DNA of 64,000 nt from Brevibacillus agri (GTDB lineage Bacteria; Bacillota; Bacilli; Brevibacillales; Brevibacillaceae): contig NZ_CP026363.1 in assembly GCF_004117055.1 (NCBI RefSeq), positions 2,968,001 through 3,032,000 on the forward strand, written 5' to 3'. The notes beneath the pieces are model-generated. The model was not told the DNA's origin. It saw only the letters and a list, made by a program, of their open reading frames with translations, and did no database searches. The position numbers and the translations under genes were made by a program. Each line of letters begins with the position of its first letter. The stretch's first letter is position 1. This document shows positions 54,051 through 63,339 of the stretch, in pieces.

Positions 54051-57000
54051 ATGGCAAAAAAAGAAGAGATGTACGCCTATATATTGAAGCAGGTCGGCTC
54101 CGGGCAGTTGGACAAAAACGTTGCCGCCCGCCTCATTCATTTTTTGCGGCACGATCAGCAAAAGGAGGCGGAAAACGACATTGCCATCGTGGGGATCGCC
54201 GCCCGGCTAGGCCAGGCTGACACGGATGCCCGGCTGGAGCAGCTTCTGCATCTCGGCATCGACTCCATCCAGGATATCCCGGCAAACAGACAGGAAAACG
54301 CTGCCCTTTTCCTGCCCATGCTTCCCATCGAACGAGCCAAAGCGCAGTTTGACCGAGCCGGATATTTGCCCGAGATCGACCGGTTCGATCCGGGCTTTTT
54401 CCACATATCCCCGCGCGAAGCAAGTTTGATGGACCCGAATCAACGCCTGTTTTTGCAATTGGCCTGGGAAGCAATCGAAGAGGCTGGCTATGGAGGAGCG
54501 AAGCTTGCTGGCAGCAGAACAGGGGTGTTTATCGGCTACAGCACCGATTTTGGCGAAGTGTACAAAAAAGGCATCCAGCTTCTTGCGCCGGAAGCGATGG
54601 GCATTGCGATTCCCGGCAACATCCAGTCCATTATCGCCAGCCGCATTTCTTACCTGCTCGACTTGAAGGGGCCAGCCGTCGCGATGGATACGGCGTGCTC
54701 CTCTTCGCTCGTCGCGATTCATTTTGCCTGCCGCCAGCTCATCGAAGGCGCTTGCGACCTCGCTTTGGCCGGAGGAATCAAGCTGCATCTTTTCCCGCTG
54801 AAAAGCCATGCGCACGTCAAAATCGGCATTGAGTCCTCGGACGAAAGAACGAAGACGTTCGATGCCAGTTCCGACGGGACCGGAAAAGGCGAGGGGATGG
54901 GGGCCGTTTTGCTGAAGCCGTTGAAAAAAGCGCTGGAGGATCGCGACCATATTCATGCGGTGATTAAAGGCAGTGCGATCAACCAGGACGGCAACTCGAT
55001 TGGCATTACCGCTCCGAACGCGAAAGCGCAGGAGGAAGTCATTTGCCAGGCGTGGGAGCAAGCCGGGATTGATCCCGAGACGATCAGCTATATCGAAGCG
55101 CACGGAACCGGAACAAAGCTGGGCGATCCGATTGAAATAGAGGGCATTACGCGAGCTTTTTCGCGCTATACGAGCAAAAAGCAATTTTGCGCCATCGGTT
55201 CGTTCAAAACCAACATCGGCCATCTCGATCATGCCGCAGGGATTGCGGGCTTGGTAAAAGTGATCCACGCCATGAAAAGCAAAAAACTGTTTCCTTCGCT
55301 GCATTTTCAAAAGCCGAATCCAGCGATTGATTTCAGCTCGTCCGCCGTTTACGTGAACGACCAGTTGCGCGACTGGAGCGCTTCTGGAGGGCTGCGGACG
55401 GCGGGGATCAGCTCGTTCGGGTTGAGCGGCACGAATTGTCACATGGTCGTGCAGGAGGCTCCGCCCGCTTTTTGTGAGCGAAAACAAGCAGCTCCCCTTT
55501 ATTTGCTTCCGCTGTCCGCAAAAGACGAGCAGGTGCTGTCGAGGCTAGTTGCCAAATACGCCGCCTATGTAGCTAGCCATCGGCAAGTTGATCTGGACGA
55601 TTTGTGCTACACCGCAAGCACCGGGCGCGGCCACTACAGCCATCGGCTGGCGATTGTTTTTACCGATTACGACGATCTGCTCGGCAAGCTGGATGCGCTC
55701 CAAAAACGCGGGCTTGCCTCAGATGAGCGTGTGTATTACCAGGTTCACGGAAGCGAGGTGGGCGGCGACACGATAGCAGCCCGGGCTGGCGGCTGGCTGA
55801 AAGTGACGGAGGAAGAAAAGCACGCGCGGACGCTACAGGCAAAGCGGGAGCTGCAAAGCATGACCAGCGCCTTGCCGGACAGAGAGCTGCCCTCCTATCT
55901 CCGCTTGGGTGAGCTGTACGTCGCAGGCGCCGAAATCGACTGGGAACGGCTGTACGAGGGGCTGGCGTGCAACCGCATCAGCTTGCCTGTCTATCCTTTT
56001 CAAAAAGTGCGCTGCTGGCTCAACCAGGAGGACTTCGCGGCCTACAAACAGCAGCCGCTTCCCCGTGCACAAAAGCCGCCGCATCCGCTGCTTACGAGCT
56101 TGCCGGAAAGCGCATCCGACCACATAACGTATCGCGTCGGCCTGTCTGCCGCAGACGATTGGGTCGTAAACGAGCATCGCGTGGGCAGTGAATACGTATT
56201 GCCCGGCACGGCCTACATCGAACTGCTGCTCGAGGTGGGCAGGCAGCAAGGCGGGCTGACCGTCATCAAGGACCTCGCCTTTTTGCAGCCCTTTTCGTTG
56301 CGGGAAGGGGAGAGCCATGCGCTGCACATCACGCTGAAAAAAGCGGGCGACGAAAAACACTTCCGCATCGCGAGCATGGATCAGACAGACGGCTCGTGGC
56401 GCAAGCACGCAGAAGGCAAGCTGTGCCGTCCGACAGCGCAGCAAAAACGCGTAGACGTGTCGGCTCTCATGAAGCAACTCCCTGTGGCTGCCCGCGCAGC
56501 CGATTTGCAGGCAAGCGGCGCCTATATCACGACCGGAGCGCGCTGGAACAACCTGCAGGAATTGCGCAGCGAAGGCGCGGAATGTCTCGTTGCGATCGAG
56601 TTGGCCGAGCCGTATCGCGCAGAAGCTGCTGACTACCACTACCATCCGGCCATGCTGGACAACGCGGCGAACATCGCGATCAGAAGCATTGGCGAGCATC
56701 TGTATTTGCCCTTTTACTACCAGTCGATTCGCGTTCACGCGCCAATTCCTGCGGCGATTTACAGCTACGTGAGGCGGCGGGAGCAAACGGAAGGGAGCGA
56801 GACGGCGACCTTTGACATCGACATCGTCAATGCTGCTGGCGAGGTGCTTGTGGAAATCGAAGGCTACACGATCAAGCAGGTGCGCACGCAGTGGACGGCA
56901 GCAAGCTACTACGAAAAAGACTGGGTCGTGCAGGAAGCGCCGTCCCCCACTCAGGCAAAGGCAAAGGCTGACGAAGCCGTGGTCGTGTTCACCGGGGCAG

Positions 57001-58805
57001 GCGAGCTGGCCGAGCGGCTTCGCGAGCAGCTTGCCGCTGTCTACGGAGAAATGATCGAGGTCGCCTTCGGAACAGAGACGGGGCAGGTCAAGAATCGCGT
57101 CGATTACCAGCGCTTGTGGCCGCAGTGGCAGGCGAAAAAGGTCCGCAAAATCGTGCATCTGATGAGCGTGACAGACAAAACGATTCAATCGGCAAAAGAG
57201 CTGGAGGAAGCCGAACAAAGAGGCTTTTACAGCCTGTATTACTTGCTCGACAGCCTGTTTGCCCATCCGCATAGCGACGAGCTGGACATCATCCTCGTCG
57301 GGGACTGCGCCAACCGGGTGACAGGCGACGAAGCCGCTCTGCGGCCAGAGCATGGCTGCTTGCTCGGCCTCGGCAAAGTAGCGCGGGAAGAGTTCCCGCA
57401 TGTGCGCATCCGGTTCCTGGATGTCGACGCCTATACCGACCCGTCTGTAATCGTCGCGGAATTTTCGGTTGCAGATGCGCCGTATCAGGTCGCCTACCGC
57501 CATAACAAGCGGTACGTGGAGCGACTGCAACAAGCGACGCTGGCCGCGACAGGTGACACCGCTGCCATCAAAGCGGACGGTGTCTACGTCATTACAGGCG
57601 GAACCGGGGGACTCGGCCTGGAAGTCGGCAAGCAGATCAGCCGCCTGCACCCGGCAAAGCTCCACCTCATCAGCCGTCAAGGCTTGCCCGGGCGGGAAAA
57701 GTGGCCGGAGATCGAGGCGGCCGGAGCCGATCAGCGACGAATCGAGCAGATTGCGGCGATCCGCGAGATGGAAAAACAAGGCGCGAGCGTACACGTTCAC
57801 GCCGCAGACATCAGCGAAGAAAGCGAGCTTTCGCAAGTGCTGGAGCACATCCGCGCGAAGTCTGGCGCGATCCGCGGCGTCATTCATTGCGCAGGCGTGG
57901 CAGGAGAAGGACTGCTCGTGCGCAAGCCGGAAAGCCGCATCCGCGAAGTGCTGAACGCCAAAGTGAAAGGCACGTGGCTGCTCGACCAGCTTACCGAAGC
58001 TGACGACCTCGATTTCTTTGTGCTGTTTTCCAGCATGCACACCGTCACAGGCGGCATCGGGCAGAGCGATTACGTGGCTGCTAACAGCTACCTGGACCTG
58101 TACGCCGCGCATATGCGCCAGATGGGCAAAAAGGCGCTGACGATCAACTGGCCGCTGTGGCGTGACGTCGGGATGGGGCAAGCGCACGAAGCCGACAATC
58201 GCCACAGCCCATTCGAGAGCCTCGCGCCCAGACAAGGAGCGGCGATCTTCACAGAACTTTTGCACGCGGATCAACCTCAGGTCATCGTCGGCCAGCTCAA
58301 GCGCCGCCTCCCGAAAGAAGCGATTGGACACAGTCTGGTGCGCGATTACGCGCTGGGAGAGGGCATCGAGCGGGCTGTCTCGCAGGCGATTGGCGGCGGG
58401 AGCCATCCGGCAGAGGTGTCAGGCAAGGAAACGGCCGCGATTATCAAGGAAGCAGAGCATCAGGAGATCACGGCGTGGGACGAGGAAATCGCGCACATCC
58501 TGGCAAGTGTGCTGGGGCTGGATGAGATCAGCATTTTTGCCAACTTCGAAGACTTGGGCGGCAATTCGCTGCTCGCGGTCAGACTGCAAAAGGAGCTGGA
58601 CGCAGCCTATCCCGGCGTGTTTATGATCTCCGATATTTTCTCCTATCCGACGGTTCACGATATGGCGGCTTATTTGGAGCGAAAACGCGCCACCCCGGCA
58701 AAGCGGAGCATGACGATCGAACAAATCATGAGCGATTTGGAGCAAGGAAACATTACGGCGGACGAAGCCGATCTGCTCATCAGAGAGAGCAGCGAGCCAG
58801 TCTAG
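54051..58805 (+). CDS. Trans-AT-type PKS module: KS-DH-KR-ACP
   Basis: 1584 residues. N-terminal docking helix, KS (54170-55460; DTACSSSL, EAHGTGT, NIGHL), no acyltransferase, DH (56080-56880; HRVGSEYVLP as HxxxGxxxxP, and HPAMLDNA with the second-hot-dog Asp), KR (57575-58170; TGGTGGLG, DYVAANSY) and ACP (58470-58690; GGNSLLA), then a C-terminal docking tail EQIMSDLEQG. All catalytic residues are seen, so one extension giving a double bond is predicted. AGGAGAG precedes the ATG. It follows the previous PKS-NRPS by five bases and probably accepts its chain. Confidence 0.92.
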   Translation: MAKKEEMYAYILKQVGSGQLDKNVAARLIHFLRHDQQKEAENDIAIVGIAARLGQADTDARLEQLLHLGIDSIQDIPANRQENAALFLPMLPIERAKAQFDRAGYLPEIDRFDPGFFHISPREASLMDPNQRLFLQLAWEAIEEAGYGGAKLAGSRTGVFIGYSTDFGEVYKKGIQLLAPEAMGIAIPGNIQSIIASRISYLLDLKGPAVAMDTACSSSLVAIHFACRQLIEGACDLALAGGIKLHLFPLKSHAHVKIGIESSDERTKTFDASSDGTGKGEGMGAVLLKPLKKALEDRDHIHAVIKGSAINQDGNSIGITAPNAKAQEEVICQAWEQAGIDPETISYIEAHGTGTKLGDPIEIEGITRAFSRYTSKKQFCAIGSFKTNIGHLDHAAGIAGLVKVIHAMKSKKLFPSLHFQKPNPAIDFSSSAVYVNDQLRDWSASGGLRTAGISSFGLSGTNCHMVVQEAPPAFCERKQAAPLYLLPLSAKDEQVLSRLVAKYAAYVASHRQVDLDDLCYTASTGRGHYSHRLAIVFTDYDDLLGKLDALQKRGLASDERVYYQVHGSEVGGDTIAARAGGWLKVTEEEKHARTLQAKRELQSMTSALPDRELPSYLRLGELYVAGAEIDWERLYEGLACNRISLPVYPFQKVRCWLNQEDFAAYKQQPLPRAQKPPHPLLTSLPESASDHITYRVGLSAADDWVVNEHRVGSEYVLPGTAYIELLLEVGRQQGGLTVIKDLAFLQPFSLREGESHALHITLKKAGDEKHFRIASMDQTDGSWRKHAEGKLCRPTAQQKRVDVSALMKQLPVAARAADLQASGAYITTGARWNNLQELRSEGAECLVAIELAEPYRAEAADYHYHPAMLDNAANIAIRSIGEHLYLPFYYQSIRVHAPIPAAIYSYVRRREQTEGSETATFDIDIVNAAGEVLVEIEGYTIKQVRTQWTAASYYEKDWVVQEAPSPTQAKAKADEAVVVFTGAGELAERLREQLAAVYGEMIEVAFGTETGQVKNRVDYQRLWPQWQAKKVRKIVHLMSVTDKTIQSAKELEEAEQRGFYSLYYLLDSLFAHPHSDELDIILVGDCANRVTGDEAALRPEHGCLLGLGKVAREEFPHVRIRFLDVDAYTDPSVIVAEFSVADAPYQVAYRHNKRYVERLQQATLAATGDTAAIKADGVYVITGGTGGLGLEVGKQISRLHPAKLHLISRQGLPGREKWPEIEAAGADQRRIEQIAAIREMEKQGASVHVHAADISEESELSQVLEHIRAKSGAIRGVIHCAGVAGEGLLVRKPESRIREVLNAKVKGTWLLDQLTEADDLDFFVLFSSMHTVTGGIGQSDYVAANSYLDLYAAHMRQMGKKALTINWPLWRDVGMGQAHEADNRHSPFESLAPRQGAAIFTELLHADQPQVIVGQLKRRLPKEAIGHSLVRDYALGEGIERAVSQAIGGGSHPAEVSGKETAAIIKEAEHQEITAWDEEIAHILASVLGLDEISIFANFEDLGGNSLLAVRLQKELDAAYPGVFMISDIFSYPTVHDMAAYLERKRATPAKRSMTIEQIMSDLEQGNITADEADLLIRESSEPV

Positions 58806-58825
58806 CATGAGCGTGGAGGTGAGGA

Positions 58826-59923
58826 GTGTTGGATGCGTTTTCACTCCCCGCAGAGCCTTTTAACGGCACGTGGGTGAATTGTGTCAGCAACAATTTGATC
58901 TCGATCCTGATGAATCGCGACAAAAGCTTCGCGTATGCTCCGTGCATGGCGCAAGCCCAGTTTCACCTGCACGTTGTCGAAGCCGATGACGGGCAAGAGG
59001 CGGCAGCAGCGCATGAGGAAGGAGTCCTGTTGCTGGACGTTGCCCGGGGGCTGGATTTTTCTTCTGTGCTTGATTTCCAGACCCGCTCTTTGCAAGCAAA
59101 CGACAGCGTGCATGTGGCCATCAAGGAGCTTTTGCGCAGCGGATACTACGTCTTTGTCGATCTGGACCGCTTTCATTATCCTTCTGGCGTGGACGCAGAA
59201 AAGCAGCACCAAATCCACCCTGCTTTTCTGTACGGCTACGATGAACACGCGCGCTCCTATTTGTTGATAGAAGATTGTCTTCAACCGAGCAAAATGGAGC
59301 CATACGCGCTGCCTTACGATTGTTTCGAGCGGGCGTTGGCAGCCGCGCAGACTTCTTCTCTGCTCGTCACGCGGATCAAGGCACAGGAAGAAGCAGCGTT
59401 TTTTTCCAGGTGCACAAAAGAGCTGATTTGCGCGAATCTCCAGACGCTTCTGCGCGAAGAGCGCAAGCCGTTCAAGACCGATCATGCGGGAAATACGCTA
59501 CTTTCCACGACGTACGGACTGTCTGCGATCAAGCAATTCGCCGAGAGCCTGGAGCCGAGATTGCTCGGAATGTCCCCTGCGCAGTTTCAGCGCAAGGCCG
59601 TGGCGATCAAAAATCCGTATTTTTTTCGCAAATCTACCGTCCATTTGCCGCTGATCTTGCAGAAGCAAAGCTGGGTGAACGAGCGGGAATGCGAGCAGTT
59701 GCAGGGCGAGTATAAAACGCTGTGCCAGCAGTGGGAGCTATTCGGGAACGCGCTCATCAAATTTTATTACAAGAGCTATTACAGCAAGGGCAGAGGCTCT
59801 ACTCCGGCGCACCAGCGCGAAGTCGAGTCGCTGCAAGAACTGCTTGTCGGCCTGTACGAAAAAGAAAAGCAGGCGGCGTCTTTCACGCTTGAGCTTTTGA
59901 CATGCCCGGTCGCAGGAACATAA
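58826..59923 (+). CDS. C39/BtrH-like protein 2
   Basis: 365 residues. The N-terminus has a candidate nucleophile in NGTWVNCVSNNLIS-like sequence (Cys 19), then GYYVFVDLDRFHYP and HPAFLYGYDEHARSYLLIED, which gives the His and Asp spacing of C39-like peptidases and of BtrH-type acyl transferases. The second half is helical. Such genes recur in Bacillales NRPS/PKS clusters, where their role is unknown. Transfer or release of an acyl chain from a carrier is a reasonable guess. GTG 58826 follows GGAGG. The neighbour downstream is the RifL-like gene. Confidence 0.7.
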   Translation: MLDAFSLPAEPFNGTWVNCVSNNLISILMNRDKSFAYAPCMAQAQFHLHVVEADDGQEAAAAHEEGVLLLDVARGLDFSSVLDFQTRSLQANDSVHVAIKELLRSGYYVFVDLDRFHYPSGVDAEKQHQIHPAFLYGYDEHARSYLLIEDCLQPSKMEPYALPYDCFERALAAAQTSSLLVTRIKAQEEAAFFSRCTKELICANLQTLLREERKPFKTDHAGNTLLSTTYGLSAIKQFAESLEPRLLGMSPAQFQRKAVAIKNPYFFRKSTVHLPLILQKQSWVNERECEQLQGEYKTLCQQWELFGNALIKFYYKSYYSKGRGSTPAHQREVESLQELLVGLYEKEKQAASFTLELLTCPVAGT

Positions 59924-59968
59924 CCCTTTCTTTCGACCGAAATGAGTCGCAACCAACAGACGAAGAGG

Positions 59969-61063
59969 ATGAATGCTTTGGCTAAACAACGTCAAATGTC
60001 CATAGGGATTGTCGGAGCCGGGTGGATCGCCGAACACGCGCATCTCCCGTGCTTTTTGTCGCTGGATAACGTGTCCGTGCGCGCGATATACGATACAGAC
60101 GAGGCACGGGCGACGCGCCTGGCCAAACAGGCGGGAGCGACGGCGTGCTCCCGTCTGAGCGAGATCGGACAGGTCCCGCTGGATGCTGTCATTTTATGTA
60201 CGCCCAATCACACCCACTACGAAATAGCCAGGCACTTTTTGGAAAAAGGAATCCACGTGCTGTGCGAAAAGCCGATGACGACCACAGCAAAGGAAGCCGC
60301 GTCTTTGCGCCGCCTGGCGGAAGAAACCGGGACCGTTTTGATGATGGGCTTTGTCAACCGGTACCGGGACGATATCCGGGAGCTTCGCTTCAGAATCGCA
60401 GCCGGGCAGATTGGCGAAGTGCAAATGTGCGAAGTCACCTGGCGCCGCAAAAGAGGGATTCCCCGACCGGGAAGCTGGTTTACGCAAAAGCAGCTTTCGG
60501 GAGGCGGCGTCCTCATTGACTTGGGCAGCCATATGCTCGACCAGTTGCTTTTCCTGACAGGAGCGTCGGAGCCGGTCGCTTGCCTGGGCAGCTTCCATTC
60601 CCGTCCGTTTTTCGCCCGGGAGGGATACAGCAATTGGCTGGGCGGCTTTGAATCGGAACAGGTAGAAGTGGAGGACACGGCAGTAGGGATGATTCAGTTT
60701 GCAGGCGGCATGCTCGGCAAGGTGCATGTAAGCTGGCAGGACGACGTAGCCGGAGATTTTGTGCAGATTCATCTGAAAGGCGAGCGGGGCAGCTTGACGC
60801 TGAATACGCTGTTCGGCTTTAGCGATCAAGGGTTGTACAAGCAGCCCCATTTGCTTTTGACTTACGCGGGTCAAGAGGCCCAGTATTTTCCTTTGCCGCC
60901 GAAGCCAGATCCGCTCGTTGCGTTCAAGCGCCAGGCGGACCAGTTCGTCGCGTGTATCCGCGAGAAAAGCCAGCCCGTTCCGTCGGCGCAGGATGGCGAA
61001 CAAGTAGTTCGACTGATCGAGCTGCTTTATCAATCAGCGCGCAAAGGACTGATGGTCACATGA
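59969..61063 (+). CDS. Gfo/Idh/MocA oxidoreductase (RifL-like, AHBA pathway)
   Basis: About 364 residues. An N-terminal Rossmann domain (GIVGAGWIAEHAHLP), the catalytic CEKPM motif and a C-terminal alpha/beta domain with a GIPRPGSWFTQ-x-x-L-x-GGG-V-L-I-D-L-G pattern, which recalls RifL. In the rifamycin pathway RifL oxidises the sugar carbon 3 that RifK then aminates, giving kanosamine precursors. The start is unclear: ATG 59942, ATG 59969, TTG 59978 (best spaced from GAAGAGG) and ATG 59996 are in frame; homology begins at the last. The stop overlaps the kinase start (ATGA, 61060-61063). Confidence 0.87.
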   Translation: MNALAKQRQMSIGIVGAGWIAEHAHLPCFLSLDNVSVRAIYDTDEARATRLAKQAGATACSRLSEIGQVPLDAVILCTPNHTHYEIARHFLEKGIHVLCEKPMTTTAKEAASLRRLAEETGTVLMMGFVNRYRDDIRELRFRIAAGQIGEVQMCEVTWRRKRGIPRPGSWFTQKQLSGGGVLIDLGSHMLDQLLFLTGASEPVACLGSFHSRPFFAREGYSNWLGGFESEQVEVEDTAVGMIQFAGGMLGKVHVSWQDDVAGDFVQIHLKGERGSLTLNTLFGFSDQGLYKQPHLLLTYAGQEAQYFPLPPKPDPLVAFKRQADQFVACIREKSQPVPSAQDGEQVVRLIELLYQSARKGLMVT

Positions 61064-62001
61064 GCGAGGGACTCGTCGCTGTCGATCTTGGCGGTTCTAC
61101 CGCTAGAATGGCGCTCTTTGCTCTCGATGGCGCCACGATGCTGGAAACGGCCCGGCTCGAATTGGGGCAGGAAACGGGACCGCTGCAAGCGATTTCGCAA
61201 GTCGCCAGCGTCATCGCAGGCTGGGAACAAGGGGCGCAGACGAAAATCCGCGGCGTTGTGACCGGGCTTGCTGCCGTGCACGATGCCGCAGGAACGATTG
61301 TCACCTGGCCCAATCGTCCAGCATGGAATGGCTTCGCCTTCCGCGATACTTTTGCCGCGATGGTCGGCAAGCCTGTCGTGCTGTTTGACGATGCCAATCT
61401 CGCAGCGCTGGGAGAGTATGCGTTCGGGCTTGATTACCCGGTGCCGCATCTCTTGTACACAGTAGTCGGCACAGGCATTGGCAGCGCCTTCGTCTGGCAG
61501 GGCCATGTGTACGCAGGAGCGAGGGGAGCGAGCGGAGAGCTCGGCCATATGATGGTTGACCCGCGGGGAGAAAAATGTCCGTGCGGCGGCTTCGGCTGCT
61601 TGCAAATGTACGCGTCTGGCCGGGCGATGGAACGAATCGCGCAAGCCAGCGGGCTGCCCGCTGCAAGGGCGAGTGACGTGTTTCGTTTGGCCTCTGCCGG
61701 AAACGCAACAGCACAGGCGATTGTGGACGATGCCATACGGATGCTGGCGATCGGAATTGCCAATGCGGTCCGTCTGTTCGACCCCGACATGGTGGTCGTG
61801 GGCGGCGGGATGGCAAGCCGATTTCCGGAACGCTATCGCTTGCTGGAAACGCTCGTTCAGGAGTTTCTCGGGACTTTGCCGCAGCGAAATGTCAGCGTCA
61901 CGCTTTCCAATCTGGGAGACGATGCGGCGCTTTGGGGCGGGATCGCTTACGGTTTGCAATGGTTTGCCAAAAACAAAGAAACGGAAGGTGTTCGCAAATG
62001 A
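61060..62001 (+). CDS. ROK-family sugar kinase (RifN-like kanosamine kinase)
   Basis: 313 residues. The ATP-binding DLGGSTARMALF, catalytic Asp in FDDANLAALGE, VGTGIGSAFV, and the ROK zinc site made of GELGHM with CPCGGFGC are all present. RifN phosphorylates kanosamine at O6 on the way to AHBA, and the flanking RifL-like and RifK-like genes make that the likely reaction. It overlaps both neighbours by ATGA, so the three genes form one translational unit. A glucokinase role is the alternative. Confidence 0.88.
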   Translation: MSEGLVAVDLGGSTARMALFALDGATMLETARLELGQETGPLQAISQVASVIAGWEQGAQTKIRGVVTGLAAVHDAAGTIVTWPNRPAWNGFAFRDTFAAMVGKPVVLFDDANLAALGEYAFGLDYPVPHLLYTVVGTGIGSAFVWQGHVYAGARGASGELGHMMVDPRGEKCPCGGFGCLQMYASGRAMERIAQASGLPAARASDVFRLASAGNATAQAIVDDAIRMLAIGIANAVRLFDPDMVVVGGGMASRFPERYRLLETLVQEFLGTLPQRNVSVTLSNLGDDAALWGGIAYGLQWFAKNKETEGVRK

Positions 62002-63182
62002 GTAACCTGACAGGAAGATTCCCAAGCTGGCCGATGGCAGATGAGAACCAGGAAAAAGAACTGCTGGAGGCGCTGCGCAGCAATCAATGGTGGCGCATGT
62101 CCGGCACGAAAGTCAAAGCGTTTGAACGAGTGTTTGCAAAGATGCACCACGCCAAGCATGCGCTGGCCGTGACGAACGGAACGCACGCAATCGAGCTGGC
62201 TTTGCTGAGCCTGGGCGTGAAGCCGGGCGACGAAGTGATCGTTCCGGCTTTTACCTTTATTTCGACAGCGCTGCCCGTCATTAGCCTGGGGGCGATCCCT
62301 GTCCCTGTCGACGTCGATCCCGGCACGTTTTGCCTCGATCCGCTCAAAGTGCGGGAAGCGGTGACGGCGCGCACGGTCGGCATGATCCCCGTACATATGG
62401 CGGGACACCTGTGCGATATGGATCGGCTCCAGCAAATTGCCGACGAGTTCCACCTGTTTATCATCGAAGACGCGTGCCACGCGCACGGCGGAGAATGGAA
62501 AGGAAAACGCGCAGGGAGCATGGGAGACGCCGGGGTGTTCAGCTTCCAGCAGTTTAAATTGATGACGGCAGGAGAAGGCGGCGCGCTCGTCACCAATTCC
62601 CAGGACTTGTACGACCAGGCTTTTCTGTACCACAACGTAGGGCGGCCTGTCGGCGACAAAAAATATCAGCACCTGGTCGAAGGCTCCAATTACCGGATTT
62701 CGGAATTTCAGGCCGCTGTCCTGCTGCCGCAGACGTCCCGCCTCGCGGAGCTGAACGAGCGACGCGAGCGCAATGCGCAAATTCTCGATGCCGAAATGCA
62801 GGCGATTGCAGGGATCGTTCCGCAAACCCGCGAAGCGGCGTGCACGCTCCATACGCACTACATGTACATGTTTTACTACAACCCGGTCCCGTTTGGCGGA
62901 ATCACGCGCGAGCGGTTCGTGGAAATGCTGAACGAACAAGGCATTCCCGCCTATATTGCCTACACGCAGATTCACGATACGCCGATCTTCAAGCAGTTCG
63001 TCGCCAGCCTGGGTGAAGGCTACGCTTTCCCGAACGAGCTACATTGCCCCGTCTCCCGAAAAATTGCCGAAGAAGTCATCTGGATCCACCATCGGGCGCT
63101 GCTCGGCGATGCCGAATCGACAAAAGGGATCGCCCGCACCGTCAGGGAGCTGCAAGCAAGCGCAGAAGCGAAGCTGGTATAG
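61998..63182 (+). CDS. 3-amino-5-hydroxybenzoate (AHBA) synthase (RifK-like)
   Basis: 394-residue DegT/DnrJ/EryC1-fold PLP enzyme. The N-terminal FPSWPMADENQEKELLEAL and QWWRMSGTKV are closely like RifK, and TNGTHAIELAL, VPAFTFIST, IIEDACHAHGG and FSFQQFKLMTAGEGG (PLP Lys187) follow. AHBA synthase aromatises 5-amino-5-deoxy-3-dehydroshikimate to AHBA, and RifK also acts as the UDP-3-keto-glucose aminotransferase with RifL. The start overlaps the kinase stop (ATGA). The sugar aminotransferase NtdA of Bacillus is a relative, but the QWWRM signature and the nearby dehydroquinase homologue favour AHBA synthase. Confidence 0.9.
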   Translation: MSNLTGRFPSWPMADENQEKELLEALRSNQWWRMSGTKVKAFERVFAKMHHAKHALAVTNGTHAIELALLSLGVKPGDEVIVPAFTFISTALPVISLGAIPVPVDVDPGTFCLDPLKVREAVTARTVGMIPVHMAGHLCDMDRLQQIADEFHLFIIEDACHAHGGEWKGKRAGSMGDAGVFSFQQFKLMTAGEGGALVTNSQDLYDQAFLYHNVGRPVGDKKYQHLVEGSNYRISEFQAAVLLPQTSRLAELNERRERNAQILDAEMQAIAGIVPQTREAACTLHTHYMYMFYYNPVPFGGITRERFVEMLNEQGIPAYIAYTQIHDTPIFKQFVASLGEGYAFPNELHCPVSRKIAEEVIWIHHRALLGDAESTKGIARTVRELQASAEAKLV

Positions 63183-63221
63183 CCAGCGTTGACACATTTT
63201 CTCCATAGCTGATGTGGAGAA

Positions 63222-63315
63222 GGACGGGTACCTGGGCGCATTCGCCGGGACCCGTTCCTTTTTATATAAGGGCAACTAAGGCTGCGCCACAGGCTTGGCG
63301 CAGCCAAGTTTTCTA
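63222..63315 (+). terminator. Two tandem hairpins after the AHBA synthase gene
   Basis: The first (63222-63258) pairs an ACGGGT arm with ACCCGT around a GGCG/CGCC inner stem, followed by TTTTT. The second, GGCTGCGCCA (63280-63289) with TGGCGCAGCC (63296-63305), is a perfect 10-bp stem followed by AAGTTTT. Together they should end the long operon, so the next NRPS gene may need its own promoter, which I do not see clearly. Confidence 0.85.
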
Positions 63316-63339
63316 ATCCAGAAGGGGGAAAAGCAGACG

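Noticed and set aside
59969..63182. ntdABC-type neotrehalosadiamine or plain kanosamine operon
   Set aside because: The families are related, but the QWWRM-type N-terminus of the aminotransferase, the ROK kinase and the dehydroquinase homologue fit the AHBA route better; NtdB-type phosphatase is absent.
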